Assembly: GCA_017406465.1 (NCBI GenBank)
Contig: JAFQYM010000023.1
Coordinates: forward strand, 1 to 64,000
Direction of reading: 5' to 3'
DNA: 64,000 nucleotides
Source: Kiritimatiellia bacterium
Lineage (GTDB): Bacteria > Verrucomicrobiota > Kiritimatiellia > RFP12 > UBA1067
Shown here: piece after piece, positions 1 to 11,300 of the stretch
Numbering within the stretch: position 1 is the first letter of the stretch
How the letters are laid out: each line of letters starts with the position of its first letter
The notes under the pieces: model-generated
The model's input: only the letters and a program-made list of their open reading frames with translations
Database searches by the model: none
What the model was told of the DNA's origin: nothing
Made by a program: the position numbers and the translations under genes

Positions 1-296
<296 letters not shown>

Positions 297-374
297 CTTA
301 TTTTTCTTCACCTCGAGACGACTCGCGTCTCGTAGTGGGCTGCAACTCCCTTTCACTCCCAACTTGCCTCTTTT

Positions 375-489
375 GCTGGTGACCATGGAGGAGCTGTCAT
401 ACCCGTTCCCATTCCGAACACGGAAGTCAAGGGCTCCATCGCCGAGGGTAGTGCGTCTCCCGGACGTGCGAGAGTAGGACGTCGCCAGC
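375..489 (+). rRNA. rrf: 5S ribosomal RNA
   Basis: About 115 nt with the conserved 5S core (CCCGTTCCCATTCCGAACACGG near 402-423, then GAAGTCAAGG). The closing helix I pairs GCTGGTGAC (375-383) with GTCGCCAGC (481-489). It lies about 80 nt downstream of 23S in the standard 23S-5S order, with no tRNA in the spacer. A fragment of its 3' half recurs at 46470-46503. Confidence 0.96.
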
Positions 490-535
490 TTTTTTTGTTT
501 TCAGGATCAGAGTAGTCTGACCCTAAATTTTTCTT
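489..535 (+). terminator. rRNA operon terminator region
   Basis: The 5S 3' end runs straight into a T-tract (490-496). A second signal follows: a short hairpin GGATCAGA-GTAG-TCTGACCC (504-523) and then AAATTTTT. Together they look like tandem intrinsic terminators closing the rRNA operon before the ECF gene. Confidence 0.6.
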
Positions 536-573
536 GAACATAATTTCTCTTTCGCGCATTTACCTTTTAGGAG

Positions 574-2355
574 ATGGAGATCTACGAAGAAATTAGGGCT
601 GACCGTGAAATGGGCGCACGTCGCCTGGTGGCGGAGTATCGACCGCGCCTGGAAACTGCCGCCCGTCTTCTTTGCGCTGATCCCCATAAAGCCGAGGATC
701 TTGTCTTCCGCGCTTTTGAACGCGCCATCTTTCGAATTGACGAATTCCGTCCTACGGGCTCGTTCTACTACTGGATATATACGATTCTCCTTAATTTGCA
801 CCGGATGGATGTCCGCAAGCCGACTGCAAGGAATGAAGTAGTTGTCGCGCAGGAGGATATGCCCGAGGTTGAGGACGAGTCTGCGCAAAATCCCTTCGAG
901 GCGTTTGCTTTCCGAGGAAGCGCCGAGGCGGTGCGCACGGCGGTGAACAAATTGCCCGAGAGCTATCGGGAAGTCGTGGTCCTGCGCTACTTCGAGGAAC
1001 TCACGACGCCAGAAATTGCCAAGATAACTGGCCTCCCAGAAGGGACTGTCCGCAGTCGCCTGCATTATGCGAAAGATGCGCTTTATGCGATGCTCCACGA
1101 CACGGAGCTTTCGCCTGATTTCACGGAGCGGCTCATTCGCGCAACGCGTCCGCGAAAGTCCTGGCTTTTCCGGCACAGTTGGATCGCCGGTCTTGCCATG
1201 CTGTTCTCGCTCGCCACGATCGCCGCGGGGACTGCAGCCGTGCTCAAGTCCGGCGAAGCACCGTCTTCGGCCGACATTGGCGCGGTTGTCGTTTCTGGTG
1301 AAAGCGGTCTTTGGCGCATGGTCGGCGGCGGGTCGACCTTTTCTCCCGAGGCCGACGAAATCGACAAGGCGATCGAGCGCGGGCTTCAGTTCCTTGTTTC
1401 AAAACAGCGTCCCGATGGGTCGTTTCATGGGGATTACGGCGATTCTGCCGCGATTCCGGCGCTTGCGGGCATGGCGTTTCTGTCAAAGGGCCATCTGCCG
1501 GGAAGCGAGCCCTATGGCGAGACGATAGACCGTTGCGTGGACTATGTCCTCGACTGTATGGACATGCGTCCGAACGCGCCCTTCAAGGGCTACATGGGAG
1601 AGAAGGGCAACGGGCGCATGTACGCCCATTCGATTGCGACGCTGTTCCTGTCCGAGGTTAGCGGAATGGTCGACCGCGATCGTCAGGCGCGCATCGACGA
1701 AACGTTGCCTCACGCAGTTAAGGTGATTCTCGACGCGCAGAACAGGCGCAAGAACCATCCATCCCATCTTGGCGGCTGGCGCTACACTCCGGATGCGGGC
1801 GACAGCGACCTTTCTTGCAGCGGATGGGCGCTGATGGCGCTTCGCAGTGCGCGGCTCAACGGCGCTGTTCTTCCAGACGACGCGATAGAGAAGGCGGTGC
1901 TGTATATCAAGCGCGCGCAACGCGCGAACGACGGCGCGTTCGGCTATCAAGGCGATAACGGGCAGCATGCAGAGACGCTGACTGGCGCGGCGATACTTTG
2001 CCTTGAGCTTTGCGGGCGCCACCTCGACCCCGATGCGCTCAAAGGCGCGCAGTTCGTCCGCAAGACGTATCAGCGTTCGCTCTTGGGCGGCGGCAATCCC
2101 TACTACGGGCTCTACTACACGGCCCAGGGGCTTTTTCAGCTTGGTGGCGAGCAATGGCGTGAGTTTGAATCGTGGATGTACGCGACATACATGAAAAAGC
2201 AACAGCCCGATGGCTGCTGGAATGGCGAGAACGGATCGGTCTACTGTACGTCCATGGCGGTGCTTGCCTTCGCGGTGCCGTATCGAATGCTGCCGATCTA
2301 CCAGCGCGACGAAACTGTCGACGTCAACGAAAAAGGAGAGGAAACGGGAAAATGA
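574..2355 (+). CDS. ECF sigma factor fused to membrane helix and extracytoplasmic alpha-toroid (prenyltransferase/squalene-cyclase-like) domain
   Basis: 593 aa. Residues 15-80 match ECF sigma region 2 ([12 protein letters not shown], then a [18 protein letters not shown] block). Residues 125-175 match region 4, with the [18 protein letters not shown] start and the helix-turn-helix [18 protein letters not shown] single hydrophobic helix follows at about 203-224, then residues 260-570, which repeat the pattern FLxxxQxxDGSF/GxxxxTAxA typical of squalene-cyclase and prenyltransferase alpha/alpha barrels. The predicted topology is a cytoplasmic sigma factor tethered to a periplasmic toroid, which could make it its own membrane sensor (inference). 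AGGAG abuts the ATG at 574; ATG 610 is an alternative but would cut region 2. It heads an operon and overlaps the next gene by 4 nt. Confidence 0.85.
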   Translation: MEIYEEIRADREMGARRLVAEYRPRLETAARLLCADPHKAEDLVFRAFERAIFRIDEFRPTGSFYYWIYTILLNLHRMDVRKPTARNEVVVAQEDMPEVEDESAQNPFEAFAFRGSAEAVRTAVNKLPESYREVVVLRYFEELTTPEIAKITGLPEGTVRSRLHYAKDALYAMLHDTELSPDFTERLIRATRPRKSWLFRHSWIAGLAMLFSLATIAAGTAAVLKSGEAPSSADIGAVVVSGESGLWRMVGGGSTFSPEADEIDKAIERGLQFLVSKQRPDGSFHGDYGDSAAIPALAGMAFLSKGHLPGSEPYGETIDRCVDYVLDCMDMRPNAPFKGYMGEKGNGRMYAHSIATLFLSEVSGMVDRDRQARIDETLPHAVKVILDAQNRRKNHPSHLGGWRYTPDAGDSDLSCSGWALMALRSARLNGAVLPDDAIEKAVLYIKRAQRANDGAFGYQGDNGQHAETLTGAAILCLELCGRHLDPDALKGAQFVRKTYQRSLLGGGNPYYGLYYTAQGLFQLGGEQWREFESWMYATYMKKQQPDGCWNGENGSVYCTSMAVLAFAVPYRMLPIYQRDETVDVNEKGEETGK

Positions 2356-3371
2356 ACGCTAAACTCAACGAGGGCGACGTGAAGCGCGTCGAAATGCTGC
2401 ACGCGAAATGCGCCGAAATGAAGAAGGAGCTTGCGAAGCGCGTCGTGGGCCAGGACGAGATGGTCGACCAGGTCCTGACGGCGGTGTTCGCGCGCGGCCA
2501 CGCGCTGCTGACCGGCGTGCCGGGGCTCGCGAAGACGCTGCTCGTCCGCACTCTCGCGGAAGTAATGGACCTCGGGTTCAAGCGCGTACAGTTCACGCCC
2601 GACCTGATGCCTGCCGATGTCACCGGCACTGAAGTGCTGGACGAAGACCGCACTACAGGAAAGCATGTCTTTCGCTTCGTGAAAGGGCCCGTCTTCACGA
2701 ATCTGCTGCTTGCGGACGAAATCAACCGTACGCCGCCAAAGACCCAGGCCGCGCTCCTGGAGGCGATGCAGGAGCACAGCGTCACCGTTGGCGGCGAGAC
2801 ATATCAGCTGGCCGAGCCGTTCTTCGTGCTCGCTACGCAGAATCCGATTGAACAGGAGGGTACGTATCCGCTTCCCGAGGCGCAGCTTGACCGTTTCTTC
2901 TTCAACATCAAGGTAGACTATCCTTCGCGCGGAGAGGAGTGCGAAATCATACACCAGACGACTGGCGAGGAAGATGCAGCGCTTGCAAAGGTCCTCTCGG
3001 CTGCGGAGATCATCGAGCTCCAGTCGGTTGTGCGCCGCGTCCCTGCGGCAGACCATGTAGTCGAATACGCCGCCGATTTCGTGCGTGCGACGCGACCGAA
3101 GACACCCGAGGCGCCGGAGTTCGTGAAGGAGCTTGTAAGCTGGGGCGCGGGTCCGCGCGCGGGCATGGCCCTCGTCACGGCCGCGAAGGCCCGCGCCGTC
3201 CTGCAGGGGCGCGCCTATGCGACGACCGCCGACGTCAAGTGGGCGGCCTTGCCGGTGATGCGGCATCGCATAGCCACGACTTTCAACGCCGAAGCCGCAG
3301 GCGTCACGACGGACGACGTCGTCATGCGCCTGCTCGACCACGTGCAGGGCCACGAGGAACTTGACGTCTGA
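2352..3371 (+). CDS. moxR: MoxR-family AAA+ ATPase
   Basis: 339 aa from the ATG at 2352, which overlaps the upstream stop (ATGA). Walker A is GVPGLAKT (residues 55-62) and Walker B is LLLADEINR (about 118-126). The MoxR hallmarks [15 protein letters not shown] and [25 protein letters not shown] (split across residues about 135-180) are present, with a C-terminal lid of the AAA_lid_2 type. MoxR ATPases are chaperone-like partners of VWA/MIDAS proteins, and the next genes encode exactly such partners (DUF58, BatA). Length and motifs are normal for the family. Confidence 0.96.
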   Translation: MNAKLNEGDVKRVEMLHAKCAEMKKELAKRVVGQDEMVDQVLTAVFARGHALLTGVPGLAKTLLVRTLAEVMDLGFKRVQFTPDLMPADVTGTEVLDEDRTTGKHVFRFVKGPVFTNLLLADEINRTPPKTQAALLEAMQEHSVTVGGETYQLAEPFFVLATQNPIEQEGTYPLPEAQLDRFFFNIKVDYPSRGEECEIIHQTTGEEDAALAKVLSAAEIIELQSVVRRVPAADHVVEYAADFVRATRPKTPEAPEFVKELVSWGAGPRAGMALVTAAKARAVLQGRAYATTADVKWAALPVMRHRIATTFNAEAAGVTTDDVVMRLLDHVQGHEELDV

Positions 3372-3390
3372 CGGGGTTGGACTGTCGAAA

Positions 3391-4314
3391 ATGGCGTTGC
3401 CGGGATACATGAGGTGGCTGCCGGATGCGGCGTTGAAGAAGCTCGGGAGAATCGAGTTCCTCGCGCACGGCACCGTCGACGGTTTCATCGCCGGCCGCCA
3501 CAAGAGCGCGCGCAAAGGCGCCAGCGCCGAGTTCGCCGAACATCGTGCGTATGTGCCCGGCGACGACCTCCGCAATCTCGACTGGAAGCTCGTCGCGCGC
3601 CGCCAACGGCTCTACGTCAAGCAGTATGTCGACGAGACGAACCTGCGGGCGACCGTCGTCCTCGACGCTTCTGGCTCGATGGCCTACCGCGGACGCTCGG
3701 CGGCGGACCGGCTTTCGAAGCTCGAGTACGGGCAGTACATCGCCGCTTCGCTTGCGTATCTTCTCGTCAACCAGCAGGATGCCGTCGGCTTCGTGTCGTA
3801 TGACACGGAGATACGCGATCTCGTCCCCGCGAAGGCCGAACCGTCTCAGGTGCGCTGCATCCTTGAGCGGCTCGACGCGCTGAAGCCCGGCGGCGAGACC
3901 GACATGGCCGGCGTGCTCCATGAAGTCGCCGAACGCATCCCGCGGCGAAGCGTCGTCTTTCTCGTCAGCGATTTCTTCTCGGACGGGCAATCGCTTCTGA
4001 AGGCGCTCCACCATTTGCGTTTCCGGCACCACGAGGTAATTGCGATCCAGGTCTGCGACCACGACGAGCTGACGTTTCCGTTCGAGCGCATAAGCCGTTT
4101 CGAGGACCTTGAGACGCGGCAGACGTTCGACGTAGACGCGCGCGCGCTGAGGGCCGACTACCTCGCGCGGCTCAACGCCCATTTCGCCGAGCTTGCGCGC
4201 GGCTGCGGCGAAATGCGCATCACGCACGAGCGGGCCGATACGTCGCGGCCTTTCCACGAGACGCTGTCCGACATCCTGGTGCGCTATCGCCGCACGGCGG
4301 GAGGTGGAAGATGA
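3391..4314 (+). CDS. DUF58 domain protein (VWA-like)
   Basis: About 307 aa. The DUF58 signature RAYVPGDDLRNLDWKLVAR lies at residues about 51-69, followed by a MIDAS-like DASGSM (about 92-97) and a VWA-type fold with a VVFLVSDFF strand. The usual order moxR-DUF58-BatA holds here. Known co-occurrence makes it a MoxR substrate or adaptor at the membrane; the exact role is unknown. The start is uncertain: ATG 3391 is used, TTG 3361 (overlapping moxR by 11 nt) is possible, and ATG 3406 also fits. The gene ends in an ATGA overlap with the next one. Confidence 0.9.
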   Translation: MALPGYMRWLPDAALKKLGRIEFLAHGTVDGFIAGRHKSARKGASAEFAEHRAYVPGDDLRNLDWKLVARRQRLYVKQYVDETNLRATVVLDASGSMAYRGRSAADRLSKLEYGQYIAASLAYLLVNQQDAVGFVSYDTEIRDLVPAKAEPSQVRCILERLDALKPGGETDMAGVLHEVAERIPRRSVVFLVSDFFSDGQSLLKALHHLRFRHHEVIAIQVCDHDELTFPFERISRFEDLETRQTFDVDARALRADYLARLNAHFAELARGCGEMRITHERADTSRPFHETLSDILVRYRRTAGGGR

Positions 4315-7300
4315 TGTCGTTCTTCTCCCCCTGGATGCTCCTTGGACTCGTCGCGGCCACGGCCCCGATCATCCTGCACCTTCTGAGAAAGCGCACCGCA
4401 GAGCGCATACTGTGGGGCGCGTGGATGTTTCTCGCCGACTCGCTGCGCTTCAAGCGGCGCAAGCTGATGCTCGAGGACATAGTGCTTCTCGTGCTCAGGA
4501 CGCTGACGCTTGTCTTCGCGGCCCTCGCGTTTGCCCGTCCGTTTCTCCCGGAACTGCGCTTTTTCGGCGGCGCGGGGATGGACAAGGACGTGGTGCTTGT
4601 CATCGACGCCTCGGCTTCGATGAAGCTTCGCGATCCCTCGGGAACGACTGCGTTCGCAAAGGCGCTCGAAGAGGCGCGGTCTCTCGTCAAGGAGTCGCCG
4701 AGGGGCACGGCGTTCGGCATTGTCATAGGAGAGGGCACGCCTGGGATCCTTACGCCTTCGCCCATCTCCGCCAAGCGCGAAGTCCTCGAGATGCTCGATC
4801 GCCTTGAACCAGGCGACGACGCGATGGATGCGCCGCGGTCGCTGGCCGCGGCGGGCGAGGTCCTTGCAGGCGGCAACAATCCTGCGAAGGAAGTCGTCGT
4901 CTTCGGAGACGGCCAGGCCTACGGCTGGCGTTGCGACGACGAAGCGGAATGGAAGCGCGTCGAGCGCATTTATGCGCGCTTTCCGCGCCGTCCGCCAGTC
5001 GTGTGGAGGGCTTTCGAGCGCCCCACGGACGTCAGGAACGCCGCCATCGTCGCCGTTGCGCCGAGTCGTCGCGTAATCGGGACGGACAGGCCGGCGATGT
5101 TCTCCGTCACTGTCCTAAACGCGGGTTCCGTGCCGTTTTCGCCCGGCGACGCGGTGATGCGCGTGGACGGCGTAGAGACTGCGCGCGCGCCGGTCGGGCA
5201 GATCCTTCCCGGGCTTTCGCGCACGTTCGAGTTTTCGCATGGCTTCTCGAAAGCCGGGCACCACGATGTCGTGACGTCGCTTACAGCCGACGACGACATT
5301 GCGTCGGATTCCGTTGTCTCCAACTCCGTCGAAATCGTCGATTCCCTCGACGTCCTGCTGGTCAACGGAAGGCCTTCGGAACGCGGGTTTGACCGCCCGA
5401 CGGCGTTTCTCGAAGCGGCATTGCGGCCGGAGCTGAAGGGCACGAACGCCGTTTTCCTCGTAAAGCCGAAAACTGTTCGCGCAACCGAACTGGAGGAGCC
5501 GCGGGTCTTTTCCGGCGTCGAGGCCGTGGCGCTTTGCGACGTTCCCTTTCTTTCGCCCCGGGCGACGCAGAACCTGGCAAAGTGGGTGAACGGTGGCGGC
5601 GGGCTCATCGTCGTGCCAGGAGCGCGCGCGCAGACCTCGTTCTACACCAACGAACTTTTTACAGTCGCCTGGACGAACTGGAACGCGAGTCTCTCTGATG
5701 TCACGTTCTCGCGCGCTCCAGTCGTGAGCCGCGTGGAGTTCGACGAGTCGCGCCTGACGAATGGAACCGACGTCGTCTCGCGCTTCTCTGACGGTGCCGC
5801 AGCCGTCGTCACCGCGCCGTCCGGCAAGGGGCGCATCGCAATTTCCGCAATGCCGTTTGACCTTAAGAGTACGACGTTCCCGGCGAGGCCGGACTTCGTG
5901 CCGTTTGTCCACGAACTCTTCTATTCGGTCGCGGCCACTAATTCAGTCCGCGCATTCTGCGACACGCGCTGGCGCGCACGGGAGGGAGACCTTTCCCCGC
6001 TGACGCAGGAAGAGGCAGACTCTCTTGCTGTCTCGATAGACCTCGGCTTCGCGCGCAGTCTCGACGACCTCATGGCGGCGGTCGTCGGCCGCAGTTTCGG
6101 CGTCGAGATCTGGCGGCCGTTTGCCGTTCTTGCGCTCCTCCTGCTTCTTGCGGAGATTCTGTTCTGCCGGCGGCTCGACGGAGAGCGCGGAGGACGAGTG
6201 CCTTCGCGTGTGCGTACCGTTCTAAGGGCGGTTGCGGTTCTCTCCCTTTTGTGGCTGCTCGCACACTTCTCGTGGACCCATGACGTGACTCGCAGTCTCC
6301 ACCGCCGCGTGGCAGTTGTTCTGGACCGCTCGCTTTCAATGCAGCGCGCGGACGGCGCGCCGGGAGACGCTGGCGCGGACGACGGGGTGCGGCAAACCCG
6401 TCTTTCCGTAGCGACGAACTGTGCGGCGCAGGTCGAATCGATGCTTGGCTCCAGGTATGACGTCGAGCCGTACGAGTTCGGCGGACGGACGACGGACTTT
6501 TCGGCGGCGCTCGAGCTTGTGCTGGAACGGATTCCGTCCGAGGAGCTTGCAGGCGCGGTGTTTGTAACAGACGGACGGGACACGACTGGCGTCATGCCGG
6601 AGGCGGCGGCCCGGCGGTTTGCGCGTCTCGGCGCAAAGGTCTGCAGCATCGTCGTCGGCGATACAACGAACAGGGCAGATGTGGCGATCGAGTCTGTGCG
6701 CGCAAGTTCAAACGTCTTTCTCGGCGACAAGATCCGTCCCGTGGCGCATGTCCGTGCGGATGGTTTCAAGGGAAGGCGCATTGCCGTGAAACTGACCGAA
6801 GGCGAGACGACGCTCGACCGCCGGGAGTTCGACGTGGACGCCGATTCCTGGACGAAAGACGTTCGATTCGCCCACGATCCTGGAGAGAAGGGAGTCAAGG
6901 GCTATCGCGTCGTGATCGAGCCGCCGGAAGGGGATTCGGAGCCCAGGAACGACGAATGGCCGTTCGAGGTATCGGTTTCTGACGATCGCACGAACGTTCT
7001 CGTCGCGGACCGGCGGCCGCGCTGGGAGTTCCGATACCTTCGCAACCTCTTCTTCGGGCGCGACAAGTCCGTGCATCTCCAGTATGTGCTGGTCGAGCCG
7101 GACCGGCTGGCGGGAGGCGAAGGCGTCTCGACGCGTCCTGCTGACGCGACGCGGCCCTTTGGCGAGGCCGAGGCGGGGACGCTTCCAAAGACTCGCGACG
7201 ACTGGCGCAAGTTCGACGTCATCGTCCTTGGCGATCTCGGGCGCGATGTGCTGACCGACGAGGTCTGTGCGGACATCCGCTACTGCGTCGAGGAGCGCGG

Positions 7301-8345
7301 CGCCCTGCTCGTCCTGACTGCGGGCGAGAGAAACATGCCGTACGACTTTGCTTCGGGTCCGATGGCTGACCTTCTTCCGATCGCCGTGACAAACGAGACG
7401 GGAAGCGTCGTCGCCCGTTGGCGCGCGGCGAAGACGCCGTTTGCCCTGACGCCGTCCGGCCGCGGGCATCCGGCCGCAGCCGTTGCATCGTCGCCTTCGG
7501 AGAACGAACGCATCTGGAATTCGCTGCCGCCTGCGCGTGGACGCGTGGAAGGCGTGGCCGTAAAGACCGGAGCGGAGGTGCTGCTTTTCGCCGGAGACTC
7601 GACGGCCCTCGTTTCGCCGCTCATGACCGTGCGCGAAACAGGGCGGGGGAAGGTAGTCTTCTTCTCGACGGACGAGACGTGGCATTTGCGCTATCGCATG
7701 GGCGACACGTACCATCATCGTTTCTGGGGTGGCGTGCTCCGCTGGGGTGCGGGCGAGAAGCTGCGCGACGGCAATCTGCATGCGAGGGCCGGGACGGACG
7801 CGCTCCGCTATCTTCCCGGGGAGCCGGTGAAGCTGCTCGTGCGTTTTTCCGACAAGGACTTCCTTCCGATCGCGTCGGCACGGGCGAAGGCCGAGGTGAA
7901 GCTTCCCGACGGCACGCTTCGCACGGTCGACCTTCTAAAGCGTTCTGGCGCAAATGGCTTCTACGAGGCCGTGTTCGACGCTACGGCTCGCGAAGGCGCC
8001 TACGAAGTCACGATCGACGCGCCCGAGGTCGAACAGGTGCTCGGTAGCGAATGGCCGAAACCGCTCGTAACGCGATTTGCCGTAGACCAGGGCGTCGCGC
8101 CAGTCGAATACGTGCATCCTTCGGCCGACATCGCCTTGCCGAAGGAAATGGCGCGTCTTACAGGTGGCGCTGTGTTTGTGGCGCAGGACGACTTTGATTC
8201 GCTCGCCGAGGCCTTCGGCGCAGGGCGGAGCGAGATAACCGAGCACGTCGAGGACGCGATCTGGAACCATCCGCTTGTGTTCGTACTGCTGGCGCTTTCG
8301 CTTGTCTTGGTCTGGATTCTCCGAAAGAGAAGGGGGCTTGCATGA
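4311..8345 (+). CDS. Double BatA/von Willebrand factor A membrane protein
   Basis: 1344 aa. The N-terminus is a BatA (aerotolerance N-terminal) module with helices at about 5-24 and 56-76 and the HLLRKRTAERILWGAWMFL pattern. VWA domain 1 has a MIDAS at 99-103 (DASAS). A beta-rich stretch and a glutamine-amidotransferase-like Rossmann segment (LDVLLVNGRPSERGFDRP, later WVNGGGGLIVVPG) follow. Two mid-protein helices (about 600-620, 633-653) precede a second VWA (about 668, DRSLS MIDAS), a second amidotransferase-like segment (NVLVADRRPRWEFRYLRNLF; EERGALLVLTAGERNM) and a C-terminal helix. These modules are usually two adjacent genes, so this looks like a fusion. GGAGGTGG precedes ATG 4311, and the gene overlaps both neighbours by 4 nt. 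Confidence 0.88.
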   Translation: MMSFFSPWMLLGLVAATAPIILHLLRKRTAERILWGAWMFLADSLRFKRRKLMLEDIVLLVLRTLTLVFAALAFARPFLPELRFFGGAGMDKDVVLVIDASASMKLRDPSGTTAFAKALEEARSLVKESPRGTAFGIVIGEGTPGILTPSPISAKREVLEMLDRLEPGDDAMDAPRSLAAAGEVLAGGNNPAKEVVVFGDGQAYGWRCDDEAEWKRVERIYARFPRRPPVVWRAFERPTDVRNAAIVAVAPSRRVIGTDRPAMFSVTVLNAGSVPFSPGDAVMRVDGVETARAPVGQILPGLSRTFEFSHGFSKAGHHDVVTSLTADDDIASDSVVSNSVEIVDSLDVLLVNGRPSERGFDRPTAFLEAALRPELKGTNAVFLVKPKTVRATELEEPRVFSGVEAVALCDVPFLSPRATQNLAKWVNGGGGLIVVPGARAQTSFYTNELFTVAWTNWNASLSDVTFSRAPVVSRVEFDESRLTNGTDVVSRFSDGAAAVVTAPSGKGRIAISAMPFDLKSTTFPARPDFVPFVHELFYSVAATNSVRAFCDTRWRAREGDLSPLTQEEADSLAVSIDLGFARSLDDLMAAVVGRSFGVEIWRPFAVLALLLLLAEILFCRRLDGERGGRVPSRVRTVLRAVAVLSLLWLLAHFSWTHDVTRSLHRRVAVVLDRSLSMQRADGAPGDAGADDGVRQTRLSVATNCAAQVESMLGSRYDVEPYEFGGRTTDFSAALELVLERIPSEELAGAVFVTDGRDTTGVMPEAAARRFARLGAKVCSIVVGDTTNRADVAIESVRASSNVFLGDKIRPVAHVRADGFKGRRIAVKLTEGETTLDRREFDVDADSWTKDVRFAHDPGEKGVKGYRVVIEPPEGDSEPRNDEWPFEVSVSDDRTNVLVADRRPRWEFRYLRNLFFGRDKSVHLQYVLVEPDRLAGGEGVSTRPADATRPFGEAEAGTLPKTRDDWRKFDVIVLGDLGRDVLTDEVCADIRYCVEERGALLVLTAGERNMPYDFASGPMADLLPIAVTNETGSVVARWRAAKTPFALTPSGRGHPAAAVASSPSENERIWNSLPPARGRVEGVAVKTGAEVLLFAGDSTALVSPLMTVRETGRGKVVFFSTDETWHLRYRMGDTYHHRFWGGVLRWGAGEKLRDGNLHARAGTDALRYLPGEPVKLLVRFSDKDFLPIASARAKAEVKLPDGTLRTVDLLKRSGANGFYEAVFDATAREGAYEVTIDAPEVEQVLGSEWPKPLVTRFAVDQGVAPVEYVHPSADIALPKEMARLTGGAVFVAQDDFDSLAEAFGAGRSEITEHVEDAIWNHPLVFVLLALSLVLVWILRKRRGLA

Positions 8346-11300
8346 TTGGAATGCCGGAATCGGTCAAGGCCATTCTCGACGCGTCCATTTGGCGCGTACG
8401 GCGCATCTATCTCCTTCGCGGTCTTGTGGCGACGCTTTTCGTGGCGATTACCGCGACGCTCGTGGTGATGGCCGTCGACGCATGCTTTACGCTCTTCTCC
8501 GATGCGGCGCGTTGGCTCCTTTCGTCTCTCCTGTACGGCTGCATACTTCTCGCTGGCTATCTTTCGCTTGTGCGCCCGCTGGCGCGACGCCTCGACGCGC
8601 GGCGCATGGCGAAGATCCTCGACGCGCGTCATCCCGAAAACGAGGAATGCCTGACGACGCTCGTAGAGCTCGTGGAGACGGCGGAGCGGAATCCCGGGCG
8701 GGCCAATTTTTCCGCTGAGTTGCTCGAACTTCTTTCCAAGAAGGCCGCGGCCGCCGCCCTGTCGGTCGACGCCGAGCGCGAGTTCACGTCGCGGACGATC
8801 CTCCGTCGGCTTAAGGCGCTGCTCGCCATCGTGGCGCTGCTCGCCCTTTCTTTTGTAATTGTTCCGCATCTGGCCGGTCGGCTTTTTGTGCGGGCGGTGG
8901 CGCCGTGGGCGGACGTCGGGAATCTCTATTCAAGCGACATCACCGTAAAGCCGGGTGACGTCGCCGTTCTTGGAGGAATGGTCGTGCGCATCGAGGCGAC
9001 GGTCGCCGAGGGGTTCCCGTATGCGCCAAGCATACGCATCTCGCGCAAAGGCGCGCTTGGCTGGGGTGAAGAATACGTTGAGCCAATGGACGGTGGAGTA
9101 TACGAGGCAACGGCCGATCTCGCCGAGCCCGAATGGAGATACCGCGTGTGCGCAGGACCCGCAGTCTCCCGATACTATACGGTACGGGTCTGCGAAATGC
9201 CTAGGTACAAGTCTTTTTCGGCGCGGATCGACTATCCTGACTACACCGGTTTTTCGCCAAGCGTCGTCTCGAACGACGAGGTTTCGACGCTGGAGGCGGT
9301 CGATGGATCGCGCGTATCCTTCTCGCTCGACCTCGGAGACCGCGCGGTGAATGCCGCGCTGCTCGTGAACGGCCGCGCGGCAACCCGACATGAAATGGTC
9401 TCGAACCGAGTGGCAAACTGGACGCTTGACCTCGTGAGTCCAGAGGGCTTTGCCGCGCCGCGCCGCGGAGGACTTCTCAAGAGCTTTCTCGACGCGCCGC
9501 CTACCGTGGTCATCGAAGAGCCGGCTGTGAAGTCTCTTCGCCTCGCGCCGCACGCGAAGTTTCCGATTGTATTCTCAGCGAGCGACGACATCGGCGTAGA
9601 GACGCCGTCGCTCCGCTATGCGCGTGACGGAGGGCCGTGGCAGGACCTACGAACGGTGGCGTCGTTTGCGAAAAGCGGCGCGTCGCTTTGGAAGGGGAGG
9701 GACGAGATCGACCTTTCGACGTTCGATCTTGACGGGGTGCGCTCGGTCTCCTTCGACATCGTGGTGCGCGACCGGTTTCCCGCCGAGCGCGGCGGACCAC
9801 ATGCGGCGACTTCTACGCCGGTAGTCGTGCAGCTCGAGACAAGGGCCGCAAGCATCGGCGAACAGAGTCTTTCCAAGGCGACAGAGACTGCGCGCAAGCT
9901 GCTGGAGGAGGCGCGTCGGCGCCTGGACGACGCGCGGCACCCTGCGGCGCAGGCGAAAGACCAGATCCGCCGCGAGCAGAAGGTGAGCGAATGGGCCGAC
10001 AAGAACGTAGAGCGCGCGGTACACGAGACATCCGAAGCGCGCAAGCGCGTCGACGAGCTTGAACGGCATTTCAGGGAAGACCGGCGTTTCGAGCCGATTG
10101 CCGACATGCTCAAGTCCGTGCGTGAGCAGAAGATCGACCCTGTGCTGGCCAAGCTCGAGTCCGCGCAGTTTGACGCGCCCGAACGCCGCGCCGACGCGTT
10201 GGAGGCGGCGCTGCCCGAGATGCGCGATGCGCTGGAAGCATTGAAGAAGATGGACGAGCCCATACGCGACCGCGTGCAGAAGCTCGAGAACTACGAGAAG
10301 ACGAAGGATCTTGCGGCCCGGCAGGACGCCCTTGCGCGGGAGGCCGAGGCTATCCTGCGCGAAAGGCCGGTCGACACGCGCAAGCTCGATGCCTGGAGGC
10401 GCATGCAGGAAGAGGCGGCGAACAAGGCGCGCGAACTAGAGTGGCGGACAAAGGGCGGCGACATGGACGTTGCGCGGCGGAAGATGTCCAAGGCGGCGGA
10501 ACTGATGGACGAACTCAAGCGCCAGCTGGACATTGCGGCGGACAGGAACCGCAACGACATTCGCAAGGCGCAGGCCCGCGATCAATATGAAGAGGAGCTT
10601 TCCCGTCGGCGCGACGAAGCGCTTCGCCAGGCCGTCAATGCCGAGAAGGACGCCAGGAAGAAGCTGGAGCAGGCGCGCGCGAACGGCGACAAGAGGGCGC
10701 GCGAGGCGCTCATGCGCGATGCCGTTGCCGCGCAGTCCCGCGCGGAAGACCTGCTGGAGCAGGCCGAGGCGACAAAAGAGGTTAAGGACGCGCAACGCGA
10801 GGCACGGCTGAGGAACGATAATCCCGAGACGGCGGAACAGGCGCTCGGGGAGTCTCTTCCCCGGCAGGGTGAGGCGCTGGCGGCAGCAGAGGCGGAGCTT
10901 GCCGCGCGTGAAAAGGCCCGCCAGGAAGGATTGCAAGCTCGCAAGGAGCGCGACGATGTGGCGAGGCGTTCGCTTGCGGCGCAGAGCGCGGACGAACGTC
11001 GCGAGGCGCAGCACCACGAGGCGCGCATGGCCGCCATGAAAGCGCAGAACAAGGCGCTTTCCGCATTTGAAGAGGCGGCAAAGAGCGAGGACGAGAACCG
11101 CAGTCGGCAGTTGCGGCAGCAGGCGGCAGACGCGGTGCGCGAAGCGGCGCGGCAACTCGAGAAGAGCGGCGTCGACCCCACTCTCGCAGATGCGCAGGAG
11201 AAATCGCTCGCAGTGGCGCAGGCGGCAGTGGAAGAGCCGTCCGCTGGCAAAGTCGCCGAAGATGTACAACGCAAGACGGCCGATGCGCTCGCAGCTGTGG

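Noticed and set aside
2298..3575. 425-codon open frame on the minus strand
   Set aside because: It lies opposite the clear moxR and DUF58 genes and has no motif; GC shadow.
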